Origin: a virus
DNA: 38,816 nucleotides
Virus record (IMG/VR): IMGVR_UViG_3300049893_000601
Span: 1-38,816 of that record
Direction: 5' to 3' (one strand)
The notes under the pieces were generated by a model. It was not told the origin of the DNA. It did no database searches and saw only the letters and a program-made list of their open reading frames with translations. How positions within the stretch are numbered: position 1 is the stretch's first letter; each line of letters opens with the position of its first letter. This document shows positions 1 through 8,795 of the stretch, piece by piece. Made by a program: the position numbers and the translations under genes.

Positions 1-743
1 GCTTTTGATACAAAATCAAACTTTGTCCCAAGATATTGAATTGCTAATGATAATTTATAAAAGAATTGTATTGGAGCAGACGTAGCAATAAGTAAATATT
101 TACCCCATTTAATTAAGGTATCCGAATTTCTTACAACCCATCCAGTCCACTCTTTCCAATATGCTATTGCAGAACCAATCAAAGCTATAATAGCCCCAAT
201 ACCTGTACTAATAAGTGCAGCTCTAAAAACTCTCATAGCAACAGAACCCGCATTAACTACTGTGTTATAAATTGCCTGCGCTGCTGCTGCTAACTTTGTA
301 TAGATAGTACTATTTTTAATTACAAGCGTTAAGTTCTTCCATCCATCCGCTAATCCTTTCAAATCATTTAACCCCTGAGCTATTGCCATGGCTGCCTGAA
401 TCTTTAGCATCGCCTTTTGTACGTTCTCTGATTCAGAACCTACCAGAGCCATAGCACCTTGAACCGCTGCAAATCCACCAGCTATACCCTGAGCTACTCC
501 AACAACAGAATTAAAAACCGCTTCTGGGTGCATAGCGTTAATAGTCTCGTTAACGTCCGCAATCTGTTCTCTTAGTTCTGCCGCCTTTCTTGTTGCGTCT
601 ATAAATTCTTTAGTATTCTCTTTGCCAGCCATAGCCAACTTTTGAGCCTCTAAAGTTGCTTCTTTTAATTGTGCTTTTAGGCTTAAAGATGATTCCTTAA
701 CCTGTGAACTATCAACTTGTAAATTTACTACTACGGTTTCCAT
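1..743 (-). CDS. Tape measure protein, N-terminal part (runs off left edge)
   Basis: Open from ATG at 743 to the window edge, about 247 codons with no stop. The tape measure sets tail length and is threaded inside the tail tube. The N-terminus (METVVVNLQVDSSQ) is followed by a lysine/glutamate helix, Ala/Gly-rich helices and a hydrophobic stretch around residues 170-200, typical of tape measures. The ATG follows the TAG stop of the upstream tail gene without a gap. The C-terminal half is probably the ORF at 37471-38816; joined end to end the two are out of frame by one base, so 3n+2 bases would be missing. Identification rests on composition and position. Confidence 0.75.
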   Translation of the reverse strand, partial: METVVVNLQVDSSQVKESSLSLKAQLKEATLEAQKLAMAGKENTKEFIDATRKAAELREQIADVNETINAMHPEAVFNSVVGVAQGIAGGFAAVQGAMALVGSESENVQKAMLKIQAAMAIAQGLNDLKGLADGWKNLTLVIKNSTIYTKLAAAAQAIYNTVVNAGSVAMRVFRAALISTGIGAIIALIGSAIAYWKEWTGWVVRNSDTLIKWGKYLLIATSAPIQFFYKLSLAIQYLGTKFDFVSK

Positions 744-3059
744 CTATCCACCATTTATTAAATCTGCTAAACTTTCTCCTGATATGCCTATTACTTGATC
801 TATACTACCTTCCACTAAATGTATAGGGCTTATTGGCGTTAGACTTCTTACTTCATCTAAACCACCTTCTAATATGTCGTAGTTTAATGGGTCGTTTTGA
901 CTTATTACCTCGTCTGTGTCAGGTATAAATGCTGCATATCTTTTTATTTTACTAAGCTCTACTTTTACAGTATCTTGGCTTTGTGGGTCATAATCAATAA
1001 TTTTATTTAATCTGAATTCTACTCCGTTAATATAAATAGGCCTCCTAAAATCTAGTTGGAAAACATCTATAGGCCTCAATCTTACATAGTATGTAACTAC
1101 TTTACTGTCCTTGTCAGTAATCTCATTTATAAATTGACTCCAATATTTGTTATAGATATTATTTGTTGTATACCCTAATCCAATATCTGAAGGCGATCCC
1201 CAGAATATTTCACGCGGTTTTTGCCATAATAAATCTATTGTAGGGGTAAACGGATCATCTAAGTGCCCAGCATATGCGTATGTAGTCTCTGTATAAACTG
1301 TCCCATTTTCTACCCACTTCCACGATCCACCAGCGCTTTTTACTCCACCGTAGTATAATATTCTTATGTTTGCTTTATAAGGTTGTATTTCTAAATTTTT
1401 TTGATCTTGTGTGACTATTCTAGGAATTACCATACTATTAATCTGTGTACCTACTGATGGTGTCGCACTAAATACAATTTCTGTTGTCTTCTTCTGAGAT
1501 ACAAAGTCGTTTACTACCTCAACCGTTTTATCTCCATATCCAGCTTCGTAAGTAGTTCTATACAAAGTATTATATAGGTCATTATCTTGTTTATATTTAA
1601 ACTCATATTGCTTCCCTTCAATCTGCGATACTGGTTTAATCAATACTTGTTTTGAATAATCAACTTTGCTTGTCCAATCTATAGTATCATTATTATAGAA
1701 CTCTACAAGCGGCTCAATATTTAATTTATTTTCATCATCTGGGTCTGGTTGAACGTATAGATTAAACATCTTAATTATAGATGTAAAAAAATCTTTGCAT
1801 TTTATACCTGTAGGTATTGAAGAGTTTACCAGCATTGTATCTCCAACATTTAGAGGCAAACTAATAGGACTGTTATAGAAAATCCCTGCTGTTACATCTA
1901 TACCTATATTTACGGCTGCTGAATTTGTCGTTTCTCCTCCTACATAACCATATACTATAGTTCCTTTTTCTAAATATTTATTACTACTAACAATACTACA
2001 CGTAGCTGTTAATGTAGTACCATTAGTTGAAAAGTTCTGTCTTGCTAATGTCCCATACTTAGAAATATTAGTATTTAGATAATTTATACCAAATTGCAAA
2101 GTTAAATTACCTGTACTAGTTGTTAGTGTTGCCGTAGCTGCCATTGCAAAAGAATAATACCCAGATGCAGGGCAAACCCAAATACCTGTAGTATTATCGT
2201 AAGCAGGGAAATTATCAAAGTTACCCCCTGTGCTATCATTGTTAAATATTATTGGATTTGGCCTAATTACCGTAACTGGATATGCAACATTTAACGCTGG
2301 TCTATTATAATTTATGTTTTGTGTTACTGTTACCTGAGCTTGAAAACTTCTTTCTGCTATTACAGCATTTGTTAATTTTACTGTATCCCCACCGCTATAA
2401 GGGATAATTAACCTTTTAAAAAAGTTACTATCTAAGAAATTACTATTCCAATCATAACCACCAATAGCAAACATTTTAATAAAATACTCCCTTACATAAA
2501 CAGCGGGGAATATGTGTTTACTATTTAATCTTGTCATTGATTGCCCAAATCCGTAATCTATCGTCGGATACACATACCCAGTACCAACTGTAGCCGTCCA
2601 ACTTGCTTTCATGTTAGTTCTATTCCACGTATGGTCAAACTCTGACATGTCTAGATTCTCTAACAGATAATCTTCTAGATTAGCAAAAATATTTCTTAGT
2701 GACCCAAATACTACAGTCTCATAGCTTATTATTCCATTATCTATTTTTATCTCTAGTAATTGAATTATACCTGAAAACTGTAAAATATTATCCTCAAATA
2801 TTTTGCAATCTGCTTTAAGCATTGGGTTAAAATCTGGGGTAAAGTTTTGCCCGTTTACAGTACTTAAAGCCTCTTTGCTTATCTCAAAAATCCAACTAAA
2901 TAACTGATCGTTAGTTTTAGAACTTGGCACTACAATAGTTTTTGAAAATGCCGTATTTCTTTTATCTGGCTGTGTAATATCTGCAACCGAGAATGTTAAA
3001 GGAACTGGAACATTTTCAGTTAAATCTATTTTAACATTATTTACAAATATCTCAGTCAT
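744..3059 (-). CDS. Large tail/baseplate protein
   Basis: A 771-residue structural protein directly upstream of the tape measure in transcription order. The N-terminus, with a motif like ITQPDKRNTAFSKTIVVP and a following IFEI segment, matches a tail protein family I know from Bacteroidetes phages. The middle is Thr/Asn/Ser-rich beta sequence and the C-terminus (after about residue 640) resembles a baseplate hub or distal tail domain. Its ATG overlaps the previous stop (TAATG). It is likely a distal-tail or baseplate component; the exact role cannot be fixed from sequence alone. Confidence 0.6.
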   Translation of the reverse strand: MTEIFVNNVKIDLTENVPVPLTFSVADITQPDKRNTAFSKTIVVPSSKTNDQLFSWIFEISKEALSTVNGQNFTPDFNPMLKADCKIFEDNILQFSGIIQLLEIKIDNGIISYETVVFGSLRNIFANLEDYLLENLDMSEFDHTWNRTNMKASWTATVGTGYVYPTIDYGFGQSMTRLNSKHIFPAVYVREYFIKMFAIGGYDWNSNFLDSNFFKRLIIPYSGGDTVKLTNAVIAERSFQAQVTVTQNINYNRPALNVAYPVTVIRPNPIIFNNDSTGGNFDNFPAYDNTTGIWVCPASGYYSFAMAATATLTTSTGNLTLQFGINYLNTNISKYGTLARQNFSTNGTTLTATCSIVSSNKYLEKGTIVYGYVGGETTNSAAVNIGIDVTAGIFYNSPISLPLNVGDTMLVNSSIPTGIKCKDFFTSIIKMFNLYVQPDPDDENKLNIEPLVEFYNNDTIDWTSKVDYSKQVLIKPVSQIEGKQYEFKYKQDNDLYNTLYRTTYEAGYGDKTVEVVNDFVSQKKTTEIVFSATPSVGTQINSMVIPRIVTQDQKNLEIQPYKANIRILYYGGVKSAGGSWKWVENGTVYTETTYAYAGHLDDPFTPTIDLLWQKPREIFWGSPSDIGLGYTTNNIYNKYWSQFINEITDKDSKVVTYYVRLRPIDVFQLDFRRPIYINGVEFRLNKIIDYDPQSQDTVKVELSKIKRYAAFIPDTDEVISQNDPLNYDILEGGLDEVRSLTPISPIHLVEGSIDQVIGISGESLADLINGG

Positions 3060-4234
3060 TAGTAGCGCTGCCTTTCATTGATGAATGTATATTCAAACTC
3101 TAATCTAAGATTGAATAGCTTGTCATTTACTGTTAGTTTTTCCGTGTATTTTGTTTCAGTACAATTAATCGCAATAAACTCATTATCTACTTCATGAAAT
3201 ATTACAGGACTTGTAACTAATTCTAATAACCACGCATGTTCCGTTTCACTTACCCAATCAGAATTAACTACAATCTTTTCACTAATCTGAACATTAGAAA
3301 CTGTTTTAAATCTATCTTTACTACTTATTGTTTCAGTTTGTCCTTTACTATAAGTAGTCCGTTTAATATCGTAGTCTTTATTATTAGCTTTTATAAAAGT
3401 AAATGAATCAAAACCTCCTAATTTGTTTAGAAAATGTATTTTAACATGCGTGTACTTTTCGCATAGATCAACAATGTTAAATCTTTTTGCTTCACTTATC
3501 TGAGTATTGCCAGATGTTTGAACCTCTACAGTGTAATAACTAATATTATCTAATGCTGTCCCTCCATGTTGTTGTAATACGTGATAAGGTCCGCACGCTG
3601 TACGAATAAATTTATTATCATCTGTTGAAGCTGTCAGAGTATTCGTTTTAGTAAATGTATTTTGTAATACCCCAGCACTATTATATGTCTTAATTATTCG
3701 TTTTGCATAGTCAGCAGTTGTATTATTAAGCGTGTATAAATATCTTCTTTCTCCTAGTGCCGTGTTAACTGTTCCGCTATTAGTTAGAAATAATTTAGAG
3801 CTGTTTGCTAATTCATAATCTGTATAATCCCAATTTATAAAACTTAGAAAATCCAAGCTTGCATTAATAGCATAAGTCGCTGAACTCGTATATAAATCTG
3901 GGTCAATAGTCGGCACACCTGCAACATCATACTCTTCACCAATCTTAACAACATAATTAACGTAACTATTATCGTGTGTAATAAAGTCACTATCTATGTC
4001 ATTAAATGGATCATTAGATACGTAACTTTCTATAATTCTTTTCGCATTAAATATACCATATTGATCGGATGGTCTTGGTCTTATTCTTGACCTTGTTACT
4101 AATGCTGAATCTATGTAAATATCGAATATAAAACTAAATCCAGTTTCCCCAACGTTATCAGATGTACAAGTAAAATACTGATCGTTGTACGCTGGGGTGA
4201 ATGCCTGTGGATATGATACGATTGATATAGCCAT
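3059..4234 (-). CDS. Tail protein of unknown role
   Basis: A 391-residue protein without a signal peptide or membrane segment, rich in Thr/Asn/Tyr beta strands. It is coupled by one-base TAATG overlaps to the gp10-like gene before it and the baseplate-type gene after it, so it is very likely a virion tail component. I recognise no catalytic motif. Function is inferred only from its place between the gp10-like protein and the tape measure. Confidence 0.55.
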   Translation of the reverse strand: MAISIVSYPQAFTPAYNDQYFTCTSDNVGETGFSFIFDIYIDSALVTRSRIRPRPSDQYGIFNAKRIIESYVSNDPFNDIDSDFITHDNSYVNYVVKIGEEYDVAGVPTIDPDLYTSSATYAINASLDFLSFINWDYTDYELANSSKLFLTNSGTVNTALGERRYLYTLNNTTADYAKRIIKTYNSAGVLQNTFTKTNTLTASTDDNKFIRTACGPYHVLQQHGGTALDNISYYTVEVQTSGNTQISEAKRFNIVDLCEKYTHVKIHFLNKLGGFDSFTFIKANNKDYDIKRTTYSKGQTETISSKDRFKTVSNVQISEKIVVNSDWVSETEHAWLLELVTSPVIFHEVDNEFIAINCTETKYTEKLTVNDKLFNLRLEFEYTFINERQRY

Positions 4235-4851
4235 TATAACTTATACGATTGAATGTTACCTTCTTTGTCTTTTAAATTAGCTACGATATTAACCGCAACA
4301 TCACGCCCTAAGGCTTTACTTAACTCCGTATTAAATTCTCTGTAGAATTCTTCTGTTATCACTCTACTTAGGAACCTAGTTCCTTGTGTTCCTCTTGTTC
4401 CTATCTTCCGTGCAATTCCTAACGCATTTGAATATATCACATCGTTAAGAGTTATTTTCTTCCCCTTGTGTGGACCTCTTTCTATTACTTGCCCGATCCT
4501 ATCCCTACCACGAAGTTGAAAGGTTTCTTTGTTTCTAATCCAATTCATTAATGGCCCAACTGGTGGCCTTCTACCTTGTCCTTTAGATTCACCCCACGTC
4601 CCCTGATCTACAAACTGCCAATAGTCTTCCATTTTAACCTGACAGATATATTTAAGACCAAATCTTGTAGTCTCAATTTCGAAATATGGTACTATGCTTT
4701 GCGTTAATCTACGTGAGGCATTAGAACCATCGTTCTCTAGATTATCCTTAGCTTCTTTAATTATCCTATCAAAATATTTCATTAGAACGGTTTCAACTTC
4801 TGTCAAATCCGCTCCGGTTTCATCTTTTGATATTCCAATTAAATTATCCAA
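4234..4851 (-). CDS. HK97 gp10-like tail completion protein
   Basis: A 205-residue protein whose fold pattern (N-terminal helix with FDRIIKEAKDNLENDGS, then YWQFVDQGTWG, then RRPPVGPLMNWI) resembles HK97 gp10/neck proteins that close the head-tail joint. The longest reading starts with TTG at 4851, overlapping the stop (4844) of the -1 frame of the upstream chaperone gene. The first ATG is at 4782, which would drop 23 residues. The TTG start is favoured by the overlap, but the N-terminus is uncertain. Confidence 0.6.
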   Translation of the reverse strand: MDNLIGISKDETGADLTEVETVLMKYFDRIIKEAKDNLENDGSNASRRLTQSIVPYFEIETTRFGLKYICQVKMEDYWQFVDQGTWGESKGQGRRPPVGPLMNWIRNKETFQLRGRDRIGQVIERGPHKGKKITLNDVIYSNALGIARKIGTRGTQGTRFLSRVITEEFYREFNTELSKALGRDVAVNIVANLKDKEGNIQSYKL

Positions 4852-5577
4852 ATGCTTTATTTTTATCCTTTATAAACAACAATACATTAAGAAACTGTAC
4901 TACATTCATGTCTGTGACTTGTTCCCACTTAAGAGGATCACCGTTAGCAACAGCATCAATACTAACCACCCAGCCCCACCTATCATAAAAGATATCTTGT
5001 TTACTTACTTGAAATCCTGCAAAATCTTCCTCATCTGGTCCCTTGTTTCCTCCATCAAATAATCGTGCGTAATTTTTATCGAATCGTTTAAGAGAGTCGA
5101 AAAAAAAACCGCCAACGGATACGCCACCGATACATTCATTTTTTCATAGAACTTTTTAGCCGTATCCGTCACTAACGTTTGATTATACTTTTCTCCTTCA
5201 GGTATGTAAATACATGCCATCAAATAATGAAGGTTATCGAGACCATTTTTAGAAAACTCTTTAATGTCTATGTATTGCCCTGCAATCATTTTAGAAGGCT
5301 CCAAAACAGGGATATAAGTAATACCATCTAAAACATACTTGACTTTTACTTGCTTGGCTTCTGGTAAAGATAGGGTAAATGATAAACGAGAATAGATATA
5401 CTTTAAATCAGGTACAGGTATTTCTAATACTTCCTTACGTGTTAAATTACACATGATGCCGATTATCTCCATCATGTATTCTATTTCGTCCTGATCTTCT
5501 AATTTCTTAAGGTTGTTTAGTTGTATAAACTGCCTTATTGAAATATCTTCCCAGCTTGTAGGTACATTTATCCTCAT
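4844..5577 (-). CDS. Tail assembly chaperone G-T fusion made by -1 frameshifting
   Basis: The zero frame reads to a run of nine T on the coding strand (5100-5108). The codons there are GTT TTT TTT TCG, an in-phase U UUU UUU slippery heptamer. A slip of -1 continues in an open frame of 85 codons to TAA at 4844. That frame has no start of its own before its last third and reads like real protein (for example DEEDFAGFQVSKQDIFYDRW). From ATG 5577 the fusion would be about 244 residues. Lambda-like phages make their G and GT tail chaperones this way. A one-base homopolymer error would give the same picture, but both frames look coding past the slip. Confidence 0.6.
5005..5577 (-). CDS. Tail assembly chaperone, short (G-like) product
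   Basis: The zero-frame product ends at TAA 5005 after about 190 residues from ATG 5577. An in-frame TTG at 5610 would add 11 residues but lies at the end of the T tract of the terminator just upstream, so ATG 5577 is preferred. The protein is mainly helical, with a helical end (FFSTLLNDSIKITHDYLM). It precedes the gp10-like and tail genes and feeds the frameshift site at 5100-5108. I infer a tail assembly chaperone role from the frameshift and the context, not from a recognised domain. Confidence 0.6.
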   Translation of the reverse strand: MRINVPTSWEDISIRQFIQLNNLKKLEDQDEIEYMMEIIGIMCNLTRKEVLEIPVPDLKYIYSRLSFTLSLPEAKQVKVKYVLDGITYIPVLEPSKMIAGQYIDIKEFSKNGLDNLHYLMACIYIPEGEKYNQTLVTDTAKKFYEKMNVSVAYPLAVFFSTLLNDSIKITHDYLMEETRDQMRKILQDFK

Positions 5578-5608
5578 ACCTAAAACAGTATCAAACTGGC
5601 AATTGTGC

Positions 5609-5645
5609 AAATAAAAAAGCCCCGAGGGCGAAACCTTCAGGGCCT
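5609..5645 (-). terminator. Rho-independent terminator after lipoprotein gene
   Basis: On the minus strand an imperfect stem GCCCTGAAGG / CCCTCGGGGC with loop TTTCG is followed by TTTTTT. It lies just after the lipoprotein stop (5666) and before the chaperone gene, so tail transcription either needs read-through or its own start here. Confidence 0.7.
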
Positions 5646-5665
5646 TACTTTCAACTTATTAAACC

Positions 5666-5974
5666 TTACTTTAATTTATTAATATTCCCTTTGTAATGCA
5701 AGTACATTGTGTCGTTTTTAAAATACAGCTTTATTTTGCCGTCATAACTCATACTATCATTAATATGCGTTTCAACATCCTTAACGTTAAAGTATTGTGA
5801 CTGACTAGATAAAAAGTGTATTCTATATTTGCCTCCCAAATCTTTAACCCATTCAACCTGCGCACTGTCTGGAATATCATTAACAGAATAATAAACCTTT
5901 TGCGGTTCTACTGTTTCTTTTTTAGTACACGCACCTAGTACGCATAAGAAAATAATTAATACTATCTTTTTCAT
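5666..5974 (-). CDS. Small lipoprotein
   Basis: A 102-residue protein with a signal peptide and lipobox (MKKIVLIIFLCVLGAC), cysteine at about residue 16, then a charged linker and a small beta-rich domain. It would be exported, lipidated and held in a membrane. It sits between packaging and tail genes and is followed by its own terminator, the pattern of an accessory 'moron' gene. Phage lipoproteins in such positions sometimes act in superinfection exclusion; that role here is only inference. Confidence 0.7.
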   Translation of the reverse strand: MKKIVLIIFLCVLGACTKKETVEPQKVYYSVNDIPDSAQVEWVKDLGGKYRIHFLSSQSQYFNVKDVETHINDSMSYDGKIKLYFKNDTMYLHYKGNINKLK

Positions 5975-6006
5975 ATATCTATTTTTAAATACTTTTGTTT
6001 CAAAAA

Positions 6007-6204
6007 CTATGCCATAAATGCTTTTTTTAGTACCCCTAACTGTGTGGCTATGTCATACCCATTATCAACCCCAATTTGCAATTGAATACGTATTTGGTCA
6101 TAATCAATATTTAGAGCAATTAAAAACTCTTGCCAATCACTATCATCCATCCAAGGTTCATAGAATATGTCTTTCAGCATGTTATTTATTTCTTCGTCTG
6201 TCAT
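6007..6204 (-). CDS. Small acidic protein downstream of terminase
   Basis: A 65-residue acidic protein (MTDEEINNMLKDIFYEPW...). Its ATG overlaps the large-terminase stop as ATGA, so it is probably translated by coupling with it. No domain recognised. It is preferred over the ORF on the opposite strand because it fits the coupled operon. Confidence 0.6.
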   Translation of the reverse strand: MTDEEINNMLKDIFYEPWMDDSDWQEFLIALNIDYDQIRIQLQIGVDNGYDIATQLGVLKKAFMA

Positions 6205-7421
6205 AAAATTATGTAAGTTCCTGTCTTTTCTGCTTCTCTAAACTTTGCCCACGCCAACGCATGAGCGCATACAGTATCATCATGTAACCCAATTGGAGCC
6301 GAATACTTAACACCTGTACGCCCATATTCATATTCAAAACTCTCCATTTCTTCCCTGTGAACCCCTTCCAATACGCTTGTTTTTCTCTGTTGTATTGCCA
6401 CACAAAGCCCTTCCATTAGTTGTTGTTTGGACGTTTGCGAGAACTTAAAGCCTTCTAGCTTCCTGCAATTTCTTCGCAAGTCTTCTTCTATAGGATCACC
6501 CACCCCTGTGCTATCTACATAACAAGGATAATCCTTAACAGTGTTTTCAATCCTTTTTTTAGTTTCGGACCAGTCATTTATCTGGAATCTATCAAAGTGG
6601 ACTATATCCCCGTTTACATCTAACCCCATCACCACTGTATAGTCAAACGATTTTGCTAAGTCCACCCCGAACGCAACAGTCTCACGTCTTGGCATAGCGT
6701 CCAAAGGCTTTATACATGCTCGAATATGTTCTAACCCAAAAGGATTATTCCCATCATCGGACACCTCAGCCAAATACAACTCTTTAAATACATGCTCTGG
6801 TAAATCTCTTTTGGCCTGTTCTACTTCCTCTTTAGAAAGTATCCCAGCTTCCACTGCATCCCAGCATGTAATTTTAAAGTACTCGAAGTTTTCATCCCCT
6901 TGTTTCGCTCGTTGTGCTAATCTATACCCCCAATTCCTCCCCTTAACGTTTCCAATAAACTTGCAAGGCCCTTCCGTTTTTGTTAATGTAGATCGTAAAG
7001 CATACCACGCTTCTTCCCTTGCACGTGTGAACTCATCAAAAACCGCTGCGTACACATCGTCACCGTATAAATTATCTGGTTTCTCAGCACTTTTAAACTG
7101 TATCTTTCCCCCAGTTGGAAGCGTTAGCGTTAACTTAGATTCGTTCGCTTTAAAGAATGCCTTATTAGTTATTTGCGCACGCATCCTATTGAAAGCTATT
7201 TCGGCCTGAGCGTAAACAGGAGCAACCCACCACACCGACTGATTAGGTTTTAGTTGCAACGCCTGTTCTAATAACCAAACAATATGAGAAGCCGTTTTCC
7301 CTGTTTTAGTGCTTGCTTCTGTTACTGTGAACCGTGCAGGACTATTTAAAATAGCTGTCTGATATCCTACCAGTTTAGGACGTGTGTAATTTATTGTATT
7401 ATTTTTGGATGCAGTAACCAA
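6201..7421 (-). CDS. terL: Terminase large subunit
   Basis: A 406-residue packaging motor. The ATPase domain shows a Walker A-like EASTKTGKTAS (about residues 35-45), a Walker B VFDEFTRA (about 130) and a coupling motif GNVKG (about 158). The nuclease domain has the RNase H-fold acidic residues in GVDLAKSFDYTV, YVDSTGVGDP and LHDDTVCAHAL. It cuts concatemers and drives DNA into the prohead through the portal. It starts with TTG at 7421; upstream in frame there is a stop and no ATG. The small terminase gene lies directly upstream. Confidence 0.93.
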   Translation of the reverse strand: MVTASKNNTINYTRPKLVGYQTAILNSPARFTVTEASTKTGKTASHIVWLLEQALQLKPNQSVWWVAPVYAQAEIAFNRMRAQITNKAFFKANESKLTLTLPTGGKIQFKSAEKPDNLYGDDVYAAVFDEFTRAREEAWYALRSTLTKTEGPCKFIGNVKGRNWGYRLAQRAKQGDENFEYFKITCWDAVEAGILSKEEVEQAKRDLPEHVFKELYLAEVSDDGNNPFGLEHIRACIKPLDAMPRRETVAFGVDLAKSFDYTVVMGLDVNGDIVHFDRFQINDWSETKKRIENTVKDYPCYVDSTGVGDPIEEDLRRNCRKLEGFKFSQTSKQQLMEGLCVAIQQRKTSVLEGVHREEMESFEYEYGRTGVKYSAPIGLHDDTVCAHALAWAKFREAEKTGTYIIL

Positions 7422-7451
7422 ATATGCGTCTTTATACTTAAATTTACATTA

Positions 7452-7802
7452 CTAATCTATGTTTAGTGTTATATCAAAGTTCCCTGATACATTCATGTCG
7501 GTTGTTTCTTTTGGTTTACCGTAAACTCTTGTAAGTAATGTTTCTAGACTATACAAAGACCCTTTTTCTAAACTCTTTTTCATAGCGTTTGCAATTGTCT
7601 TTTCAAGTATTGTAGCATTTGTATTTTCAAATACTTCCTTTAATTCGTTTATATCCATAGACATCATTACTTGTATAGTATCGTTTATTTCAGACAACCT
7701 ATACCCTTGTTCTCTTAGTTCGCAAACATATTTACGTGGTCTACCGTTAGGGTTACCGCTCTGTCCTTTCTGAAATTTCTTACCATCGTCTGGGAATGCC
7801 AT
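7452..7802 (-). CDS. Terminase small subunit (DUF5681-like)
   Basis: A 116-residue protein with the N-terminal FQKGQSGNPNGRP motif common to small terminase-like DUF5681 proteins, followed by a helical region suited to DNA recognition and oligomerisation. It would recognise the packaging site and recruit the large subunit, whose gene follows 30 bases later. It ends in TAG. Its first 23 bases overlap the truncated ParB-like ORF. Confidence 0.75.
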   Translation of the reverse strand: MAFPDDGKKFQKGQSGNPNGRPRKYVCELREQGYRLSEINDTIQVMMSMDINELKEVFENTNATILEKTIANAMKKSLEKGSLYSLETLLTRVYGKPKETTDMNVSGNFDITLNID

Positions 7803-7956
7803 ACACCTCTGTTTTATGTCTGTTTACAACAATCGGACGTATCTCTAGCATCTCAGGGAATGACTTAATACTTTCTACAAGCTTTTTAAACTTGTCATCC
7901 TTTATAATTCTTGGATTATTAGGATTAGGCTTTATTTCGCTTATTTTTACTTTCAT
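7780..7956 (-). pseudogene. Truncated ParB-like N-terminal domain
   Basis: A 58-codon ORF whose first 45 residues (MKVKISEIKPNPNNPR..., KLVESIKSFPEMLEIRPIVV) are the start of a ParB/Spo0J-type nuclease domain as found in phage ParB-methyltransferase proteins. Just after the IRPIVVN segment, where the conserved GG-N-R core should follow, the reading changes and stops as the small terminase gene begins. It is probably a deletion remnant, though a short product could still be made. Confidence 0.65.
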
Positions 7957-8083
7957 TTTTGTAACGTTTAACTAGAAAATTATAATCAGACTTATTAGAT
8001 ACCTGAACGTTGTTTTCTCCTTTAACCTTAGCCATCTCTTTAGCTATTTGTTTTATTCTCTTTCGTCTTTGTGATCTGTTCAT
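7925..8083 (-). CDS. Small basic protein
   Basis: A 52-residue, strongly basic ORF (MNRSQRRKRIKQIAKEMAK...). It overlaps the ParB-like remnant by 32 bases and lies in a run of small overlapping genes. Basic composition could mean nucleic-acid binding, but no domain is recognised. Confidence 0.5.
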   Translation of the reverse strand: MNRSQRRKRIKQIAKEMAKVKGENNVQVSNKSDYNFLVKRYKNESKNKRNKA

Positions 8084-8153
8084 ATATTTTCTTTAACAGG
8101 TATATTGGGCCAAATGCAATAGCCTCTTTAATATGTATAATTATGGTTTTCAT
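8040..8153 (-). CDS. Very small ORF
   Basis: A 37-codon ORF (MKTIIIHIKEAIAFGPIYLL...) whose ATG overlaps the preceding stop as ATGA. It fits the coupled arrangement but overlaps the next gene by 44 bases. No recognisable family. Confidence 0.35.
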   Translation of the reverse strand: MKTIIIHIKEAIAFGPIYLLKKIYEQITKTKENKTNS

Positions 8154-8350
8154 AGATCATATACAATTTTTAATAGGCCTATAAATGTCCACTCTTTGCA
8201 AATTGGTCCTTCTTCTTCATCAAAAGAAATTTGGCTCATTATTACTTTATCTTCATGCGGTAATATAATCTGTCTACGTTCGCCAAATATGTTTCTAGTC
8301 TCTTGGTCAATCCATGTTTCTAGTATGCGTCGTGCTTCTGTTTTTGTCAT
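8150..8350 (-). CDS. Hypothetical small protein
   Basis: A 66-residue protein (MTKTEARRILETWIDQETRN...) with an N-terminal amphipathic helix. Its ATG overlaps the previous stop as ATGA. The longer ORF on the opposite strand is taken as a shadow because every neighbour is on the minus strand and coupled. Unknown function. Confidence 0.6.
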   Translation of the reverse strand: MTKTEARRILETWIDQETRNIFGERRQIILPHEDKVIMSQISFDEEEGPICKEWTFIGLLKIVYDL

Positions 8351-8496
8351 ATTCTCCCGATTTTACCTAGGTTCTTTCTAATCTCTTGCAGTTTCCTTTC
8401 TCTGTAGGTATTTCTAGCATCCTCTTTTGTTTGATGCTCAGGTTTACCGTTTCTCCCTATCTTGTAAAGTCCTGTTTCTTTATCTTGGTAGATCAT
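8347..8496 (-). CDS. Hypothetical small protein
   Basis: A 49-residue basic ORF (MIYQDKETGLYKIGRNGKPE...). It is linked by ATGA overlaps on both sides (stop at 8347 with the next ATG, its own ATG at 8496 with the preceding stop), which strongly supports it as a gene despite its size. Unknown function. Confidence 0.6.
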   Translation of the reverse strand: MIYQDKETGLYKIGRNGKPEHQTKEDARNTYRERKLQEIRKNLGKIGRI

Positions 8497-8795
8497 AGCC
8501 GTTTACGTTTTGGTTTTACTTCTTCACATAAAAGAGGCTTTTCTTCTTTAAAATCAGTAAAGTAAAATGCTTTAAATACACGTGTAAAAGCGTACTGAAC
8601 ATCTGAAGGGCAAGAGTTACAAAAGTCATAACCTTCTAACCTCTTAAATATGTGCCTGAACTTATCCTTTTCGGTTTCGCTCAGATTAATAGAGCCATCC
8701 ATGTGAAAGCCTTTATATTTGTATTCAAGTGGCTTTAACTGTTCGTATTCTTCTTTAGTTAGTGTTTTCTCTTTTACCATTTGTTTATAGGGCAT
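8493..8795 (-). CDS. Hypothetical protein
   Basis: A 100-residue protein of mixed charge with a basic C-terminus (KPKRKRL) and a central pair of cysteines (CNSC). It overlaps the small zinc-ribbon gene upstream by 22 bases and the next gene by ATGA. No domain recognised. Confidence 0.6.
   Translation of the reverse strand: MPYKQMVKEKTLTKEEYEQLKPLEYKYKGFHMDGSINLSETEKDKFRHIFKRLEGYDFCNSCPSDVQYAFTRVFKAFYFTDFKEEKPLLCEEVKPKRKRL

Noticed and set aside
4694-5062. Plus-strand 122-codon ORF
   Set aside because: Shadow of the chaperone -1 frame and the gp10-like gene.
8133-8381. Plus-strand 82-codon ORF
   Set aside because: Opposite strand of a chain of ATGA-coupled minus-strand genes.
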